From CAWELS01 sp964468205 (GTDB lineage: Bacteria; Acidobacteriota; Terriglobia; Bryobacterales; Bryobacteraceae), in contig CAYXVG010000110.1 of assembly GCA_964468205.1 (NCBI GenBank), positions 1 to 11,700 of the forward strand: a stretch of DNA of 11,700 nt, written 5' to 3'. Of the stretch, positions 1-6,487 are shown piece after piece (position 1 is the stretch's first letter; every line of letters begins with the position of its first letter). Both the position numbers and the translations under genes were made by a program. Below the pieces are notes generated by a model, which was not told where the DNA came from, made no database searches, and worked only from the letters and a program-made list of their open reading frames with translations.

Positions 1-1
1 A

Positions 2-3000
2 AACGCCCCGGCGCCGGTAACGGTGGCGCTGGGCGGGGCCGGCGGGTACGGTAAGACGACGCTCGTGCGCGCGGCCTGCCACGACGACGAGATCCAGGAA
101 GAGTTCCACGATGGAATTCTCTGGGTAACGCTTGGCGAACAGCCGCGTGAGCTCACCTCCAAAGTCGCCGACCTTATCCTGATCCTCACCGGAGAGCGCC
201 CCGGCTTCGAGGATCTGGAGGCCGCCTCCGCCAAGCTGGCCGAAACACTGGGTGAACGCGACTCCCTGCTGGTGATCGATGACGTCTGGAACGAAGCCCA
301 TGCCCGGCCGTTTCTGCGCGGTGGCCCGCGCTGCGCCCGCCTGATCACCACCAGGAACGCTGGCACGCTGCCGGAGGGATGCGTCACCAACGATCTCGAC
401 GCCATGCGCCAATCCGAGGCGGTCGCGCTGTTGGCCTACAAGCTGCCCGAGGGCGCAAAGGCGCGCGCCGGTTTGCCCCAACTGGCCACGCGGTTGGGAG
501 AATGGCCGCTCCTCCTGAAACTCGTTAATGGCGCGCTGCGAAAGCGCATCGAACGCGGCGATTCGCCTGAAAACGCGAACCGCTACGTGAACCGCCGGCT
601 GGATCGCCATGGTCTCACGGCATTTGACGCGAAGAGCCCGTCCGGCCGGCACCAAGCCGCTGCTCAGACGTTGGGCCTGAGTTTCGAACAGTTGGACGCC
701 ACCGAGCGGCAGCGGTTGGGCGAACTGTCGATCTTCGCCGAAGACGTCGATATTCCCCTTCGCCTTGTGGCCACCCTTTGGGAATGTACCGGCGGCCTCG
801 ACGAGGATGAGACGGACGAACTGTGCGCGCGCTTCTTCGACCTCTCCCTGCTTCTCGAACTCGATCTCGAGCAGCGCGCCATTCGACTCCACGATACAAT
901 CCGCCAGGTTCTTCGGGAAGAAGCGGGCGAGCGGCTGGCGGAGTGGAACTCAGCGCTTCTCGACACCGTCCGGCCTGAGGGTGGCAACTGGTGGGACATG
1001 CCGCGCACGGATACCTTCCTGTACCGGCACCTGCCATGGCACCTGTCCAGCGCCCACAGGCCGGAAGAATTGCGAAACCTCTTCCTCGACTACCGCTGGC
1101 TCGATGCGAAGCTCCGGGCGACCGACATCAACACCCTGCTGGCGGACTTCTTGTGCGGCCCCCGCGATGAGGCTCTGCGCCTGCTCGAAAGTGCACTGCG
1201 GTTGTCGGCTCACGTGCTCGCCCGCGATCCCGATCAGCTCTGCTGCCAGCTCTACGGGCGTTTGATGACCTGCCGCGGCCGCGAGGACGTCGGCAGGTTG
1301 CTCGCGGCTACGGAGGAGAATCGTCCCCGGCCCGTGATCTGGCCTACTCAACCTGCCTTGACGCAGGCCGGAGGTCCGCTGATCCGTACCTTCGAGGGCC
1401 ACTCCGCTGTCAACGCAGTCGTTGTATCCCCCGACGGCCGCCGCGCTGTCTCGGCGAACTCCGGCTATCTGCTCAGGCTCTGGGATTTGGAAACGGGGCA
1501 GGCGCTCCGGGTTTTCAAGGGCCATCTCGGGGCTGTCCGCGCGGTCGCGGTGACGCCTGACTGGCGCCTTGCCATTTCCGCCTCTGATGACCGCTCCCTC
1601 AGGCTCTGGGACTTGAATACCGGGCGGGAACTCGCCGTCCTCGAGGGTCACTCGCACTGGGTTCGGGCGGTGGCAGTCACCCCCGATGGACGCTATGCCC
1701 TTTCCGGCTCCTGGGACTACACCCTGAAGCTGTGGGATCTCGAGAGCGGCCGGGCGGTTCACACCCTCAAAGGCCACTTGGGCGGTATCAACTCGGTGGT
1801 GGTGACCCCGGATGGCGGCCGCGCGCTATCCGCTGCGAACGACCGCACCCTCAGGCAATGGGACCTTGACAGCGGCCGGGAGGTCCACGCCTTCGAGGGT
1901 CACCGGGGTGGTGTCAAGGCGGTGGTGGTGACTCCGGACGCCCGCCACGCTGTCTCCGCCTCCGTTGACCAGAGCCTTAAGCAATGGGACCTCGAGAGCG
2001 GCCGCTGCATCCTTACCTTGGAAGGTCACTCGCACCCCGTGCAGGCGGTGGCGTTAACCCCGGATGGCCGCCGTATCGTATCCGCGGCCTCGGACAACAC
2101 CCTCAAGCTGTGGGGTTTTGACAGCGGTAGCGAGGAGGGGACTCTCGAGGGCCACTCGGGAGAGGTTGTCGCCGTAGCGGTGACCGCCGACGGCCGGGCC
2201 ATCTCCGGCTCCGCGGATGGCACACTCAAACTGTGGGATTTGAAAAGCGGCCCGCACCTCCACACCCACGCTAGACATTCGGACATGGTGAACGCCGTGG
2301 CCGTCGACGCCAATGGCCTCCATGCGGTGTCGGCCTCCGACGACCGCACGCTCAAGCTCTGGGACCTGAGTACCGGTCAGGTGCTCCGCCCCCTGGAAAA
2401 CCGCTCGGAGCGGGCCCTGGCGGTGTCCGTGACAGCCGGCGGCCGTCTGGCCGTATCCGTTTCCCGTCACCATTCCCCAAAACTGTGGAACCTCGAGTCC
2501 GGCCGCGAACTACGCTCGCTGGACGCTGTCCCGGCGGGGTCGAAGGCGCTAGCTGTAACGCCCGACGGCCGCCGCGCGGTCTTCGCGACGGCCGCCGCGC
2601 TACGAGTGTGGGATCTCGAGCACGAACGGGAACTGCAGGTTCTCGAGGGTCACACAAGCGATATCCGTGTCGCTGCCATCACACCCGACGGCCGCCGCGC
2701 TGTGTCCGCCTGCCTGGACGAAATGCAGAAGGTTTGGGACCTTGAGAATGGCCGCGAGCTTCGTTCCCTGCACGGTCATTCCGAGATCGTCGAAGCCGCC
2801 GCGGTCACGCCCGATGGCCTCCATGCGGTTACCGCCTCCTGGAATGCCCGCGAATCCTCCTCGGACCGGTCCCTCAAGCTCTGGGACCTGGAAAACTGGC
2901 GGGTGATCCGCACACTCGAAGCTCACTCGTGCATCACCGCCGTCGCCGTCACGCCGGACGGCCACCGCGCCGTCTCCGCCTCGGCCTCCGACCGCAGCCT

Positions 3001-3148
3001 CAAACTCTGGGACTTGGCGAGCGGCGAATGCCTCTCCACCTTCTCGGCGGAAGGCGGCCTCCTCTGCTGCGCCGTCGCTGCCAACGCCCTGTCCCTCGTC
3101 GCCGGCGACCAGGGCGGCCGCGTCTACATCCTCGAGATCGTCGAATGA
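2..3148 (+). CDS. STAND NTPase: NB-ARC domain with 14 WD40 repeats (5'-truncated by window edge)
   Basis: The frame is open to the left edge, so the GTG at 23 is not the start; it sits inside the conserved strand before the P-loop. Numbering from that GTG, the Walker A motif is GGAGGYGKTT at 4-13, Walker B is LLVIDD at 82-87, the sensor-like LITTR is at 107-111, a GLPL-equivalent (GEWPLLLKLVNGAL) is at 159-172, and an MHD-like LHD is at 289-291. These motifs in this order define NB-ARC, an ATP/ADP switch known from APAF-1, plant NLRs and bacterial STAND proteins. A helical linker (about 325-450) leads into 14 WD40 repeats (456-1041). In this family ligand binding by the repeats drives nucleotide exchange, oligomerisation and activation of an N-terminal effector, such as TIR, protease or nuclease. 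That effector lies outside the window. The NTPase call is very secure; a defence or signalling role is inference. Confidence 0.93.
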   Translation, partial: NAPAPVTVALGGAGGYGKTTLVRAACHDDEIQEEFHDGILWVTLGEQPRELTSKVADLILILTGERPGFEDLEAASAKLAETLGERDSLLVIDDVWNEAHARPFLRGGPRCARLITTRNAGTLPEGCVTNDLDAMRQSEAVALLAYKLPEGAKARAGLPQLATRLGEWPLLLKLVNGALRKRIERGDSPENANRYVNRRLDRHGLTAFDAKSPSGRHQAAAQTLGLSFEQLDATERQRLGELSIFAEDVDIPLRLVATLWECTGGLDEDETDELCARFFDLSLLLELDLEQRAIRLHDTIRQVLREEAGERLAEWNSALLDTVRPEGGNWWDMPRTDTFLYRHLPWHLSSAHRPEELRNLFLDYRWLDAKLRATDINTLLADFLCGPRDEALRLLESALRLSAHVLARDPDQLCCQLYGRLMTCRGREDVGRLLAATEENRPRPVIWPTQPALTQAGGPLIRTFEGHSAVNAVVVSPDGRRAVSANSGYLLRLWDLETGQALRVFKGHLGAVRAVAVTPDWRLAISASDDRSLRLWDLNTGRELAVLEGHSHWVRAVAVTPDGRYALSGSWDYTLKLWDLESGRAVHTLKGHLGGINSVVVTPDGGRALSAANDRTLRQWDLDSGREVHAFEGHRGGVKAVVVTPDARHAVSASVDQSLKQWDLESGRCILTLEGHSHPVQAVALTPDGRRIVSAASDNTLKLWGFDSGSEEGTLEGHSGEVVAVAVTADGRAISGSADGTLKLWDLKSGPHLHTHARHSDMVNAVAVDANGLHAVSASDDRTLKLWDLSTGQVLRPLENRSERALAVSVTAGGRLAVSVSRHHSPKLWNLESGRELRSLDAVPAGSKALAVTPDGRRAVFATAAALRVWDLEHERELQVLEGHTSDIRVAAITPDGRRAVSACLDEMQKVWDLENGRELRSLHGHSEIVEAAAVTPDGLHAVTASWNARESSSDRSLKLWDLENWRVIRTLEAHSCITAVAVTPDGHRAVSASASDRSLKLWDLASGECLSTFSAEGGLLCCAVAANALSLVAGDQGGRVYILEIVE
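1388..3145 (+). repeat. 14 tandem WD40 repeats within the STAND protein
   Basis: Fourteen coding repeats of about 126 bases (about 42 residues) each run from a GH dipeptide, through a V-x-x-V-A-V-T-P-D-G-R strand and an A-V-S-A-S-x-D turn, to L-K-L-W-D-L-x-S-G-R. Fourteen is the count expected for two complete seven-bladed beta-propellers. Repeats 1-8 are regular. Repeats 9 and 10 lack the GH and have a degraded D-x-T turn, repeat 12 carries an insertion of about five residues (ARESS) before its last strand, and repeat 14 ends VYILEIVE instead of WD. Codons differ between repeats, so this is not a very recent DNA-level expansion. Confidence 0.9.
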
Positions 3149-3149
3149 A

Positions 3150-3164
3150 CGCCGCCAGGCGGCG
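3150..3164 (+). terminator. GC-rich hairpin directly after the STAND stop codon
   Basis: CGCCGCC and GGCGGCG form a near-perfect palindrome around a single A, beginning two bases after the TGA. With a realistic three-base loop the stem is six G-C pairs. There is no T-tract after it, so it is not a classical intrinsic terminator; it could still pause RNA polymerase or protect the transcript end. Confidence 0.3.
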
Positions 3165-3263
3165 CCAAGCCACGGACCCGCGCGTGCACATGCCTGCCGG
3201 TCGATCCGGCCAATCACTGGATCGAACTCCCATGTTTCCGCGCTTGGCGAGACCGATGTGGCC

Positions 3264-3280
3264 GTGACCGCTCCGGTCAC
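3264..3280 (+). terminator. Perfect 7-bp stem with 3-base loop downstream of the STAND gene
   Basis: GTGACCG, loop CTC, then CGGTCAC: a perfect seven-base-pair stem 116 bases after the STAND stop. No run of T follows, so the termination role is inferred only from position and stability. It could equally be a dyad bound by a protein. Confidence 0.3.
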
Positions 3281-3392
3281 CGGCCCGCCGGCGCAGCAAG
3301 ACGAACAAATGCGGTCAGCGCGGCGGTGGCGGCGCCGGAGGGTGGGATGGAGTAGCCGGGCTATTCTTAGACGAGTCCCGAAAGCATTGTTT

Positions 3393-3439
3393 GGCACGCT
3401 ACCGTGCCGGAGGCTAGGATGCGCTGAAAGCGAAGCCTC
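3393..3439 (+). other. Two adjacent stem-loops in the intergenic region
   Basis: The first hairpin is GGCACG, loop CTAC, CGTGCC (3393-3408). It is followed after one base by a two-step hairpin: outer GAGGCT (3410-3415) with AGCCTC (3434-3439), and inner CGCT, GAA, AGCG (3422-3432). Two neighbouring perfect stems suggest a structured RNA or the footprint of a lost mobile element. I cannot assign either to a known RNA family. Confidence 0.35.
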
Positions 3440-3782
3440 TAGCGGGTCGGCCCAAGAAGTTCGGCGCTTCGCAGATCAGTATTCGTATCGTGCCATCGCC
3501 GGCTGGACTCCCCAGCAGCGCGGCGTTGAGTTTGAACCCATGTCTAGTGGGTGCTTGAATACCAAAGATCTTCGGAAATGTGCACGTGCTTGTGAGACGG
3601 ATAATAGATACGGTTCCGGATTGATGCCACGAGCGGACATGAATTGGGTGATCGAACGGCTTAGTGTGCGGTGGCGGCGGCGTGCGGTGAGAGCGGCGCT
3701 GAGGCGGTGAGGAAACTGGCCGAAGCTCAGGCTGGCGGTGAATCCCCCGGCGCTGGTGATGGATTAGTACTCAAATGCCAAT

Positions 3783-3816
3783 ATGGCGGGTTTGGCTCCG
3801 CTGGCCCTTCCGCCAT
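3783..3816 (+). other. Inverted repeat upstream of the sigma factor operon
   Basis: ATGGCGG at 3783-3789 and CCGCCAT at 3810-3816 are perfect inverted repeats around a 20-base loop, about 140 bases before the sigma factor start. The arrangement fits either an RNA hairpin or a dyad operator. No regulator can be named. Confidence 0.3.
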
Positions 3817-3881
3817 GGCCATTCACCCGCAGTACCCCTGCTGGCCACCTCCAGCCTCAATATGGTTTGGGAGATTCTATT

Positions 3882-3908
3882 TGTCCCGAAAGATTGCAGT
3901 AGTGTGTC
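3882..3908 (+). promoter_or_regulatory. Possible ECF-type promoter of the sigma/anti-sigma operon
   Basis: TGTCCC (3882-3887), a 17-base spacer and TGTC (3905-3908) resemble the bipartite layout of many ECF-dependent promoters, with a TGT-type -35 and a short GTC-type -10. They lie about 45 bases before the sigma factor start. ECF sigma factors often transcribe their own operon. An overlapping CATAAT (3908-3913) resembles a housekeeping -10, but no good -35 lies 17 bases upstream of it. This is a by-eye match only. Confidence 0.25.
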
Positions 3909-3942
3909 ATAATTCGCCCGGACGTGATCGTTAACCGGTAAT

Positions 3943-3949
3943 AAGGGGG
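3943..3949 (+). promoter_or_regulatory. Ribosome binding site of the sigma factor gene
   Basis: AAGGGGG ends four bases before the GTG at 3954. It decides the start, since the frame has no ATG until codon 35 (4056), which would cut into the conserved region 2. Confidence 0.6.
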
Positions 3950-3953
3950 CACG

Positions 3954-4538
3954 GTGCAGAGTTCTGACGCCAACACCGGCAAGGTCCTCGCTTTCCAGGT
4001 GAGGGGTGGCGTGGATTCCGGTTATGAGTGTGTGGAGAAGGCGCATCGGCAGGTTATGGCGGCCTTCCAGCAGTACCGCGATCAGGTGTTCCGCTACGTT
4101 TGTAGCATCCTGCATGACCCTGGGGAAGCCGAGGACGTCACCCAGGACGTGTTCTTAAAGCTGTTTGAGGAGCTGTGCTCCAGCCGCCGGATCGAGAACC
4201 GGCCCTGGCTGTTTCGGGTGGCTCACAACGCCGCGATCGACATGGTCCGTGGGAAGCGTCCCGAGGCCGAGATCGCTGCGGCGCAGCAGCGCGATTCCCT
4301 GTCAGCGGCGTTACACACAAAGGGGAATTTCGACGAGGACCTCGTGGCCGAGGAACAGCGGCGCCAGTTCTATGAGAGCCTTGATGTCCTCAGTCCACAG
4401 GAGCGGCAGTGCATACACCTGCGATTGGAGGGCTTGTGCTACCGCGAAATCGCCGACGTGCTTGGACTCCGGCTACCTTCGGTCCAGAAGTATCTGGGGC
4501 GAGCGGTGAGCAAGATCACACGGAAGCTGGAGAAGTAG
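3954..4538 (+). CDS. ECF-family RNA polymerase sigma factor
   Basis: A 194-residue sigma-70 family protein that should bind core RNA polymerase and direct it to a stress or signal regulon. Region 2 covers about 38-105: FQQYRDQVFRYVCSILHD, the classic AEDVTQDVFLKLF at 59-71, and NRPWLFRVAHNAAIDMVR at 82-99, which would contact the -10 element. Region 4 covers about 140-192, with LSPQERQCIHLRLEGLCYRE and the helix-turn-helix VLGLRLPSVQKYLGRAVSKI. There is no region 1.1 or 3, which marks the ECF group, and the length is typical. The GTG start is chosen from the upstream AAGGGGG; the first roughly 35 residues are an unconserved extension. Its stop lies three bases before the anti-sigma start, indicating translational coupling and matched amounts. 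The target regulon and ECF subgroup cannot be read here. Confidence 0.95.
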   Translation: MQSSDANTGKVLAFQVRGGVDSGYECVEKAHRQVMAAFQQYRDQVFRYVCSILHDPGEAEDVTQDVFLKLFEELCSSRRIENRPWLFRVAHNAAIDMVRGKRPEAEIAAAQQRDSLSAALHTKGNFDEDLVAEEQRRQFYESLDVLSPQERQCIHLRLEGLCYREIADVLGLRLPSVQKYLGRAVSKITRKLEK

Positions 4539-4541
4539 ATC

Positions 4542-6464
4542 ATGTTCATGATAGGTCCGAAAAACACGACTCACATTGAAGACGACGAACTGCTCTGTTT
4601 GTTGGACGGTGAATTGCAGCCCACCCACGCGCATCGGGTGAAGAGCCACCTGAAGCTGTGCTGGAACTGCCGGGCGAGGCTTCACAAGATGGAGGCCGCT
4701 CTCACTCAGTTCGTAGACCTGCATAAGAAGCTTGTGAAACCGAAGCCCCTGAAGGGTTGGAGGGAGTTTCCCTTACGGCTTGCCCGCCATCAAGAGGAAG
4801 TCTTTTCGGCGAAGTCACGACTCCAAACGGTCCTCCGATCCCTGCAGCGGGCGCTTCCCTCGGCGCGCATGGCGCTGGCTGCGGCGCTCATCCTCATCGG
4901 TGTGTTCGTCTGGGATCGTTTCCGGACACCGCCTTCGGTCATGGCCGATGAAATACTCGCCCGCGCCATCGAGACCGAAAGCGAACTCCTGACCGCGACG
5001 GAAGAGGCGGTGATCTACGAGCAGATCTCGCTGAGACTGACCGGTTTCGGGGCGGATGCCCCGGAAGCCGCAACCCAGGACATCCTTCGTCATCCCGGCC
5101 GTGAACCGATTCGGAACGCAAAGGGACAAAGGTCATGGGAAGTCCTCGGCCCGCTCTATGCTCGGAACCACATCCAGGACGAGGAGTTTCGGTTCGCTGC
5201 CGCCTTTCAGCAGTGGTGTCGCGGCGGCGGTGGCTGTGAAGCCCGTGCCGTAGAGACGAAACGGGACGGGGTCTCCGTCTATCAGATCAGTGGCGCCGCA
5301 GCAGGATCTTCGGCTACGGGCGCCATCCGCGAAGCGCGGCTTACCGTTCGAAAGACCGACGGGCTCCCGCTGAGTCTTGAGTGGGAAATCGGGGCCGAGG
5401 AAGGAAGCGGCCGTTGTGAACTGACCCGCACAGCCACCCGGCGACTTCCGCCCGGTTTTCTGAATTCTCTGGACCGGTATCGAGAGGAGACTCACTCGCG
5501 GCGGAGCCAAACCGCCGGCCGCCGGGAAATTCATTTGCCGTCTGTCCCCGAACCGGCTCCTGTTGTGGATCAGATTCCCAGCCAGCTTCCGCCCAGCGCG
5601 TTCGAGGTTGATCGCGTCGAAACCGAGATTCGTTACATCCTCCACCGCACCGGCCACTGTCAGCAAGGGATGATACACATGCACCGCTCAGGATCCGGCG
5701 AGATCACCCTGAAGGGGTACCTGCAGTCGCGGCGGCAGCTGACGGAGTTGGAGGAGATCATCCCATCTCTGCCATTCGTTGAGCTGGCGGTTCAGGTGTT
5801 GGATGAAGTCGCGCCACACACGGATACCGAGTTCGTCGCGGAGGGGCAGGCCCGGCGGGAAATCCGATCGGGTGGCGGCCCGATCGATTCGCTGCTGGAG
5901 AAGTACCTGAGGGAGCACGATGGGTCCTCCGCGCTGCCGGGCCGGGTGGCGGCGCTCATGAACGAGATCGTTGGCAATTCTCAGGACATGCGGCGAAGCG
6001 CCTGGGCCCTGGACCGGCTCATCGAACGCTACGGCGAATCGTGGCTACTGCTTTCACCCACGGCCGGCGGGCGGCTGGAAACGATGGTTCGCGAACACGT
6101 GGACGAGATCCGCCGGGCCGCACGGCGGCAAGCCGAGTTGCTAACACCGGTTGTCGAATCAGCCGGGTTGGCGCCGTTGCCGGGCGAGGGCGCGGGCAGC
6201 GCACCGGAATTGCTTTTTGCGCAGGACGGCTCCTGGGCAGCTAAGTGCGCCCGGCTGGTCGAAAGCGCGGAACTGGTTTTCAGGAGGACCGAGGTATTGT
6301 TCGCCGCCTCGGGACAATCCTCGGAAGGCGCCGGACAGGGGCTGGCCGAGATGGCCGCAGCCGTGGCAGGTTTGGACCACTCAGCCAACACCCTTCGGGC
6401 CGATCTGGCGAACCAGATCATGCATCCACTGCTTCTCACCGTATCACAGCGGCCTCAGAAGTAG
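4542..6464 (+). CDS. Membrane anti-sigma factor with ZAS zinc motif and large extracytoplasmic region
   Basis: A 640-residue partner of the preceding sigma factor. Residues 36-43 read HLKLCWNC, a perfect HxxxCxxC zinc-binding anti-sigma signature, in a cytoplasmic N-terminal domain (about 10-60) that would clamp the sigma factor. One hydrophobic segment lies at about 108-125 (ARMALAAALILIGVFVW), followed by DRFR, so the remaining 500 or so residues should be periplasmic. Residues 137-310 look beta-rich and may be a lipoprotein-carrier-like sensor fold. Residues 386-423 (ITLKGYLQSRRQLTELEEII and onward) have a BON-like pattern. The last 150 or so residues look helical. The start at 4542 is favoured over the ATG at 4548 because GGAGAAG (4529-4535), inside the sigma gene, is correctly spaced. 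Typical ZAS proteins have 100-300 residues, so this one is unusually large. The signal sensed is unknown. Confidence 0.88.
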   Translation: MFMIGPKNTTHIEDDELLCLLDGELQPTHAHRVKSHLKLCWNCRARLHKMEAALTQFVDLHKKLVKPKPLKGWREFPLRLARHQEEVFSAKSRLQTVLRSLQRALPSARMALAAALILIGVFVWDRFRTPPSVMADEILARAIETESELLTATEEAVIYEQISLRLTGFGADAPEAATQDILRHPGREPIRNAKGQRSWEVLGPLYARNHIQDEEFRFAAAFQQWCRGGGGCEARAVETKRDGVSVYQISGAAAGSSATGAIREARLTVRKTDGLPLSLEWEIGAEEGSGRCELTRTATRRLPPGFLNSLDRYREETHSRRSQTAGRREIHLPSVPEPAPVVDQIPSQLPPSAFEVDRVETEIRYILHRTGHCQQGMIHMHRSGSGEITLKGYLQSRRQLTELEEIIPSLPFVELAVQVLDEVAPHTDTEFVAEGQARREIRSGGGPIDSLLEKYLREHDGSSALPGRVAALMNEIVGNSQDMRRSAWALDRLIERYGESWLLLSPTAGGRLETMVREHVDEIRRAARRQAELLTPVVESAGLAPLPGEGAGSAPELLFAQDGSWAAKCARLVESAELVFRRTEVLFAASGQSSEGAGQGLAEMAAAVAGLDHSANTLRADLANQIMHPLLLTVSQRPQK

Positions 6465-6474
6465 CCGGACCAAC

Positions 6475-6481
6475 AAGGAGG
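6475..6481 (+). promoter_or_regulatory. Strong ribosome binding site setting the receptor's GTG start
   Basis: AAGGAGG matches the anti-Shine-Dalgarno core fully and ends six bases before GTG 6488. The next in-frame ATG (6500) would be 18 bases away, so GTG is preferred. The open frame running back to 6245 inside the anti-sigma gene is incidental. Confidence 0.85.
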
Positions 6482-6487
6482 TCAATT

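Larger units (their letters stand above)
3149..3953. other. Long intergenic region with several stem-loops; no supportable gene
   Basis: About 805 bases separate the STAND gene from the sigma factor gene. The longest + frame (3258-3710) gives a product rich in arginine and tryptophan, with no recognisable motif and no ribosome binding site, so I do not call it. The middle and the last 100 bases look less GC-rich than the flanking genes. Perfect inverted repeats occur at 3150-3164, 3264-3280, 3393-3408, 3410-3439 (two-step) and 3783-3816. The last roughly 70 bases should hold the promoter of the sigma operon. No tRNA, rRNA, CRISPR or complete insertion sequence is visible. The region may be a decayed gene, a structured RNA, or both. 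Confidence 0.6.

Noticed and set aside
3145..3267. A 40-codon ORF whose ATG overlaps the STAND stop codon as ATGA
   Set aside because: The overlap suggests translational coupling, but the product is arginine/proline-rich with no motif, its frame is open far back into the WD40 region as a shadow, and a strong hairpin occupies its first codons.
2600..3397. A 265-codon minus-strand ORF across the end of the STAND gene
   Set aside because: It repeats a periodic pattern that simply mirrors the WD40 repeats on the opposite strand.
3258..3710. A 150-codon + strand ORF in the intergenic region
   Set aside because: No ribosome binding site, composition unlike a folded protein, several predicted stem-loops within it, and no recognisable domain.
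3668..3715. GCGGTG-type short repeats suggestive of a satellite or G-quadruplex
   Set aside because: Only a few imperfect copies, and no G runs of three or more; consistent with local GC-rich low complexity.
6245..6487. An N-terminal extension of the receptor frame into the anti-sigma gene
   Set aside because: The extension would precede the signal peptide and overlap a coding region, while AAGGAGG at 6475-6481 points to GTG 6488.
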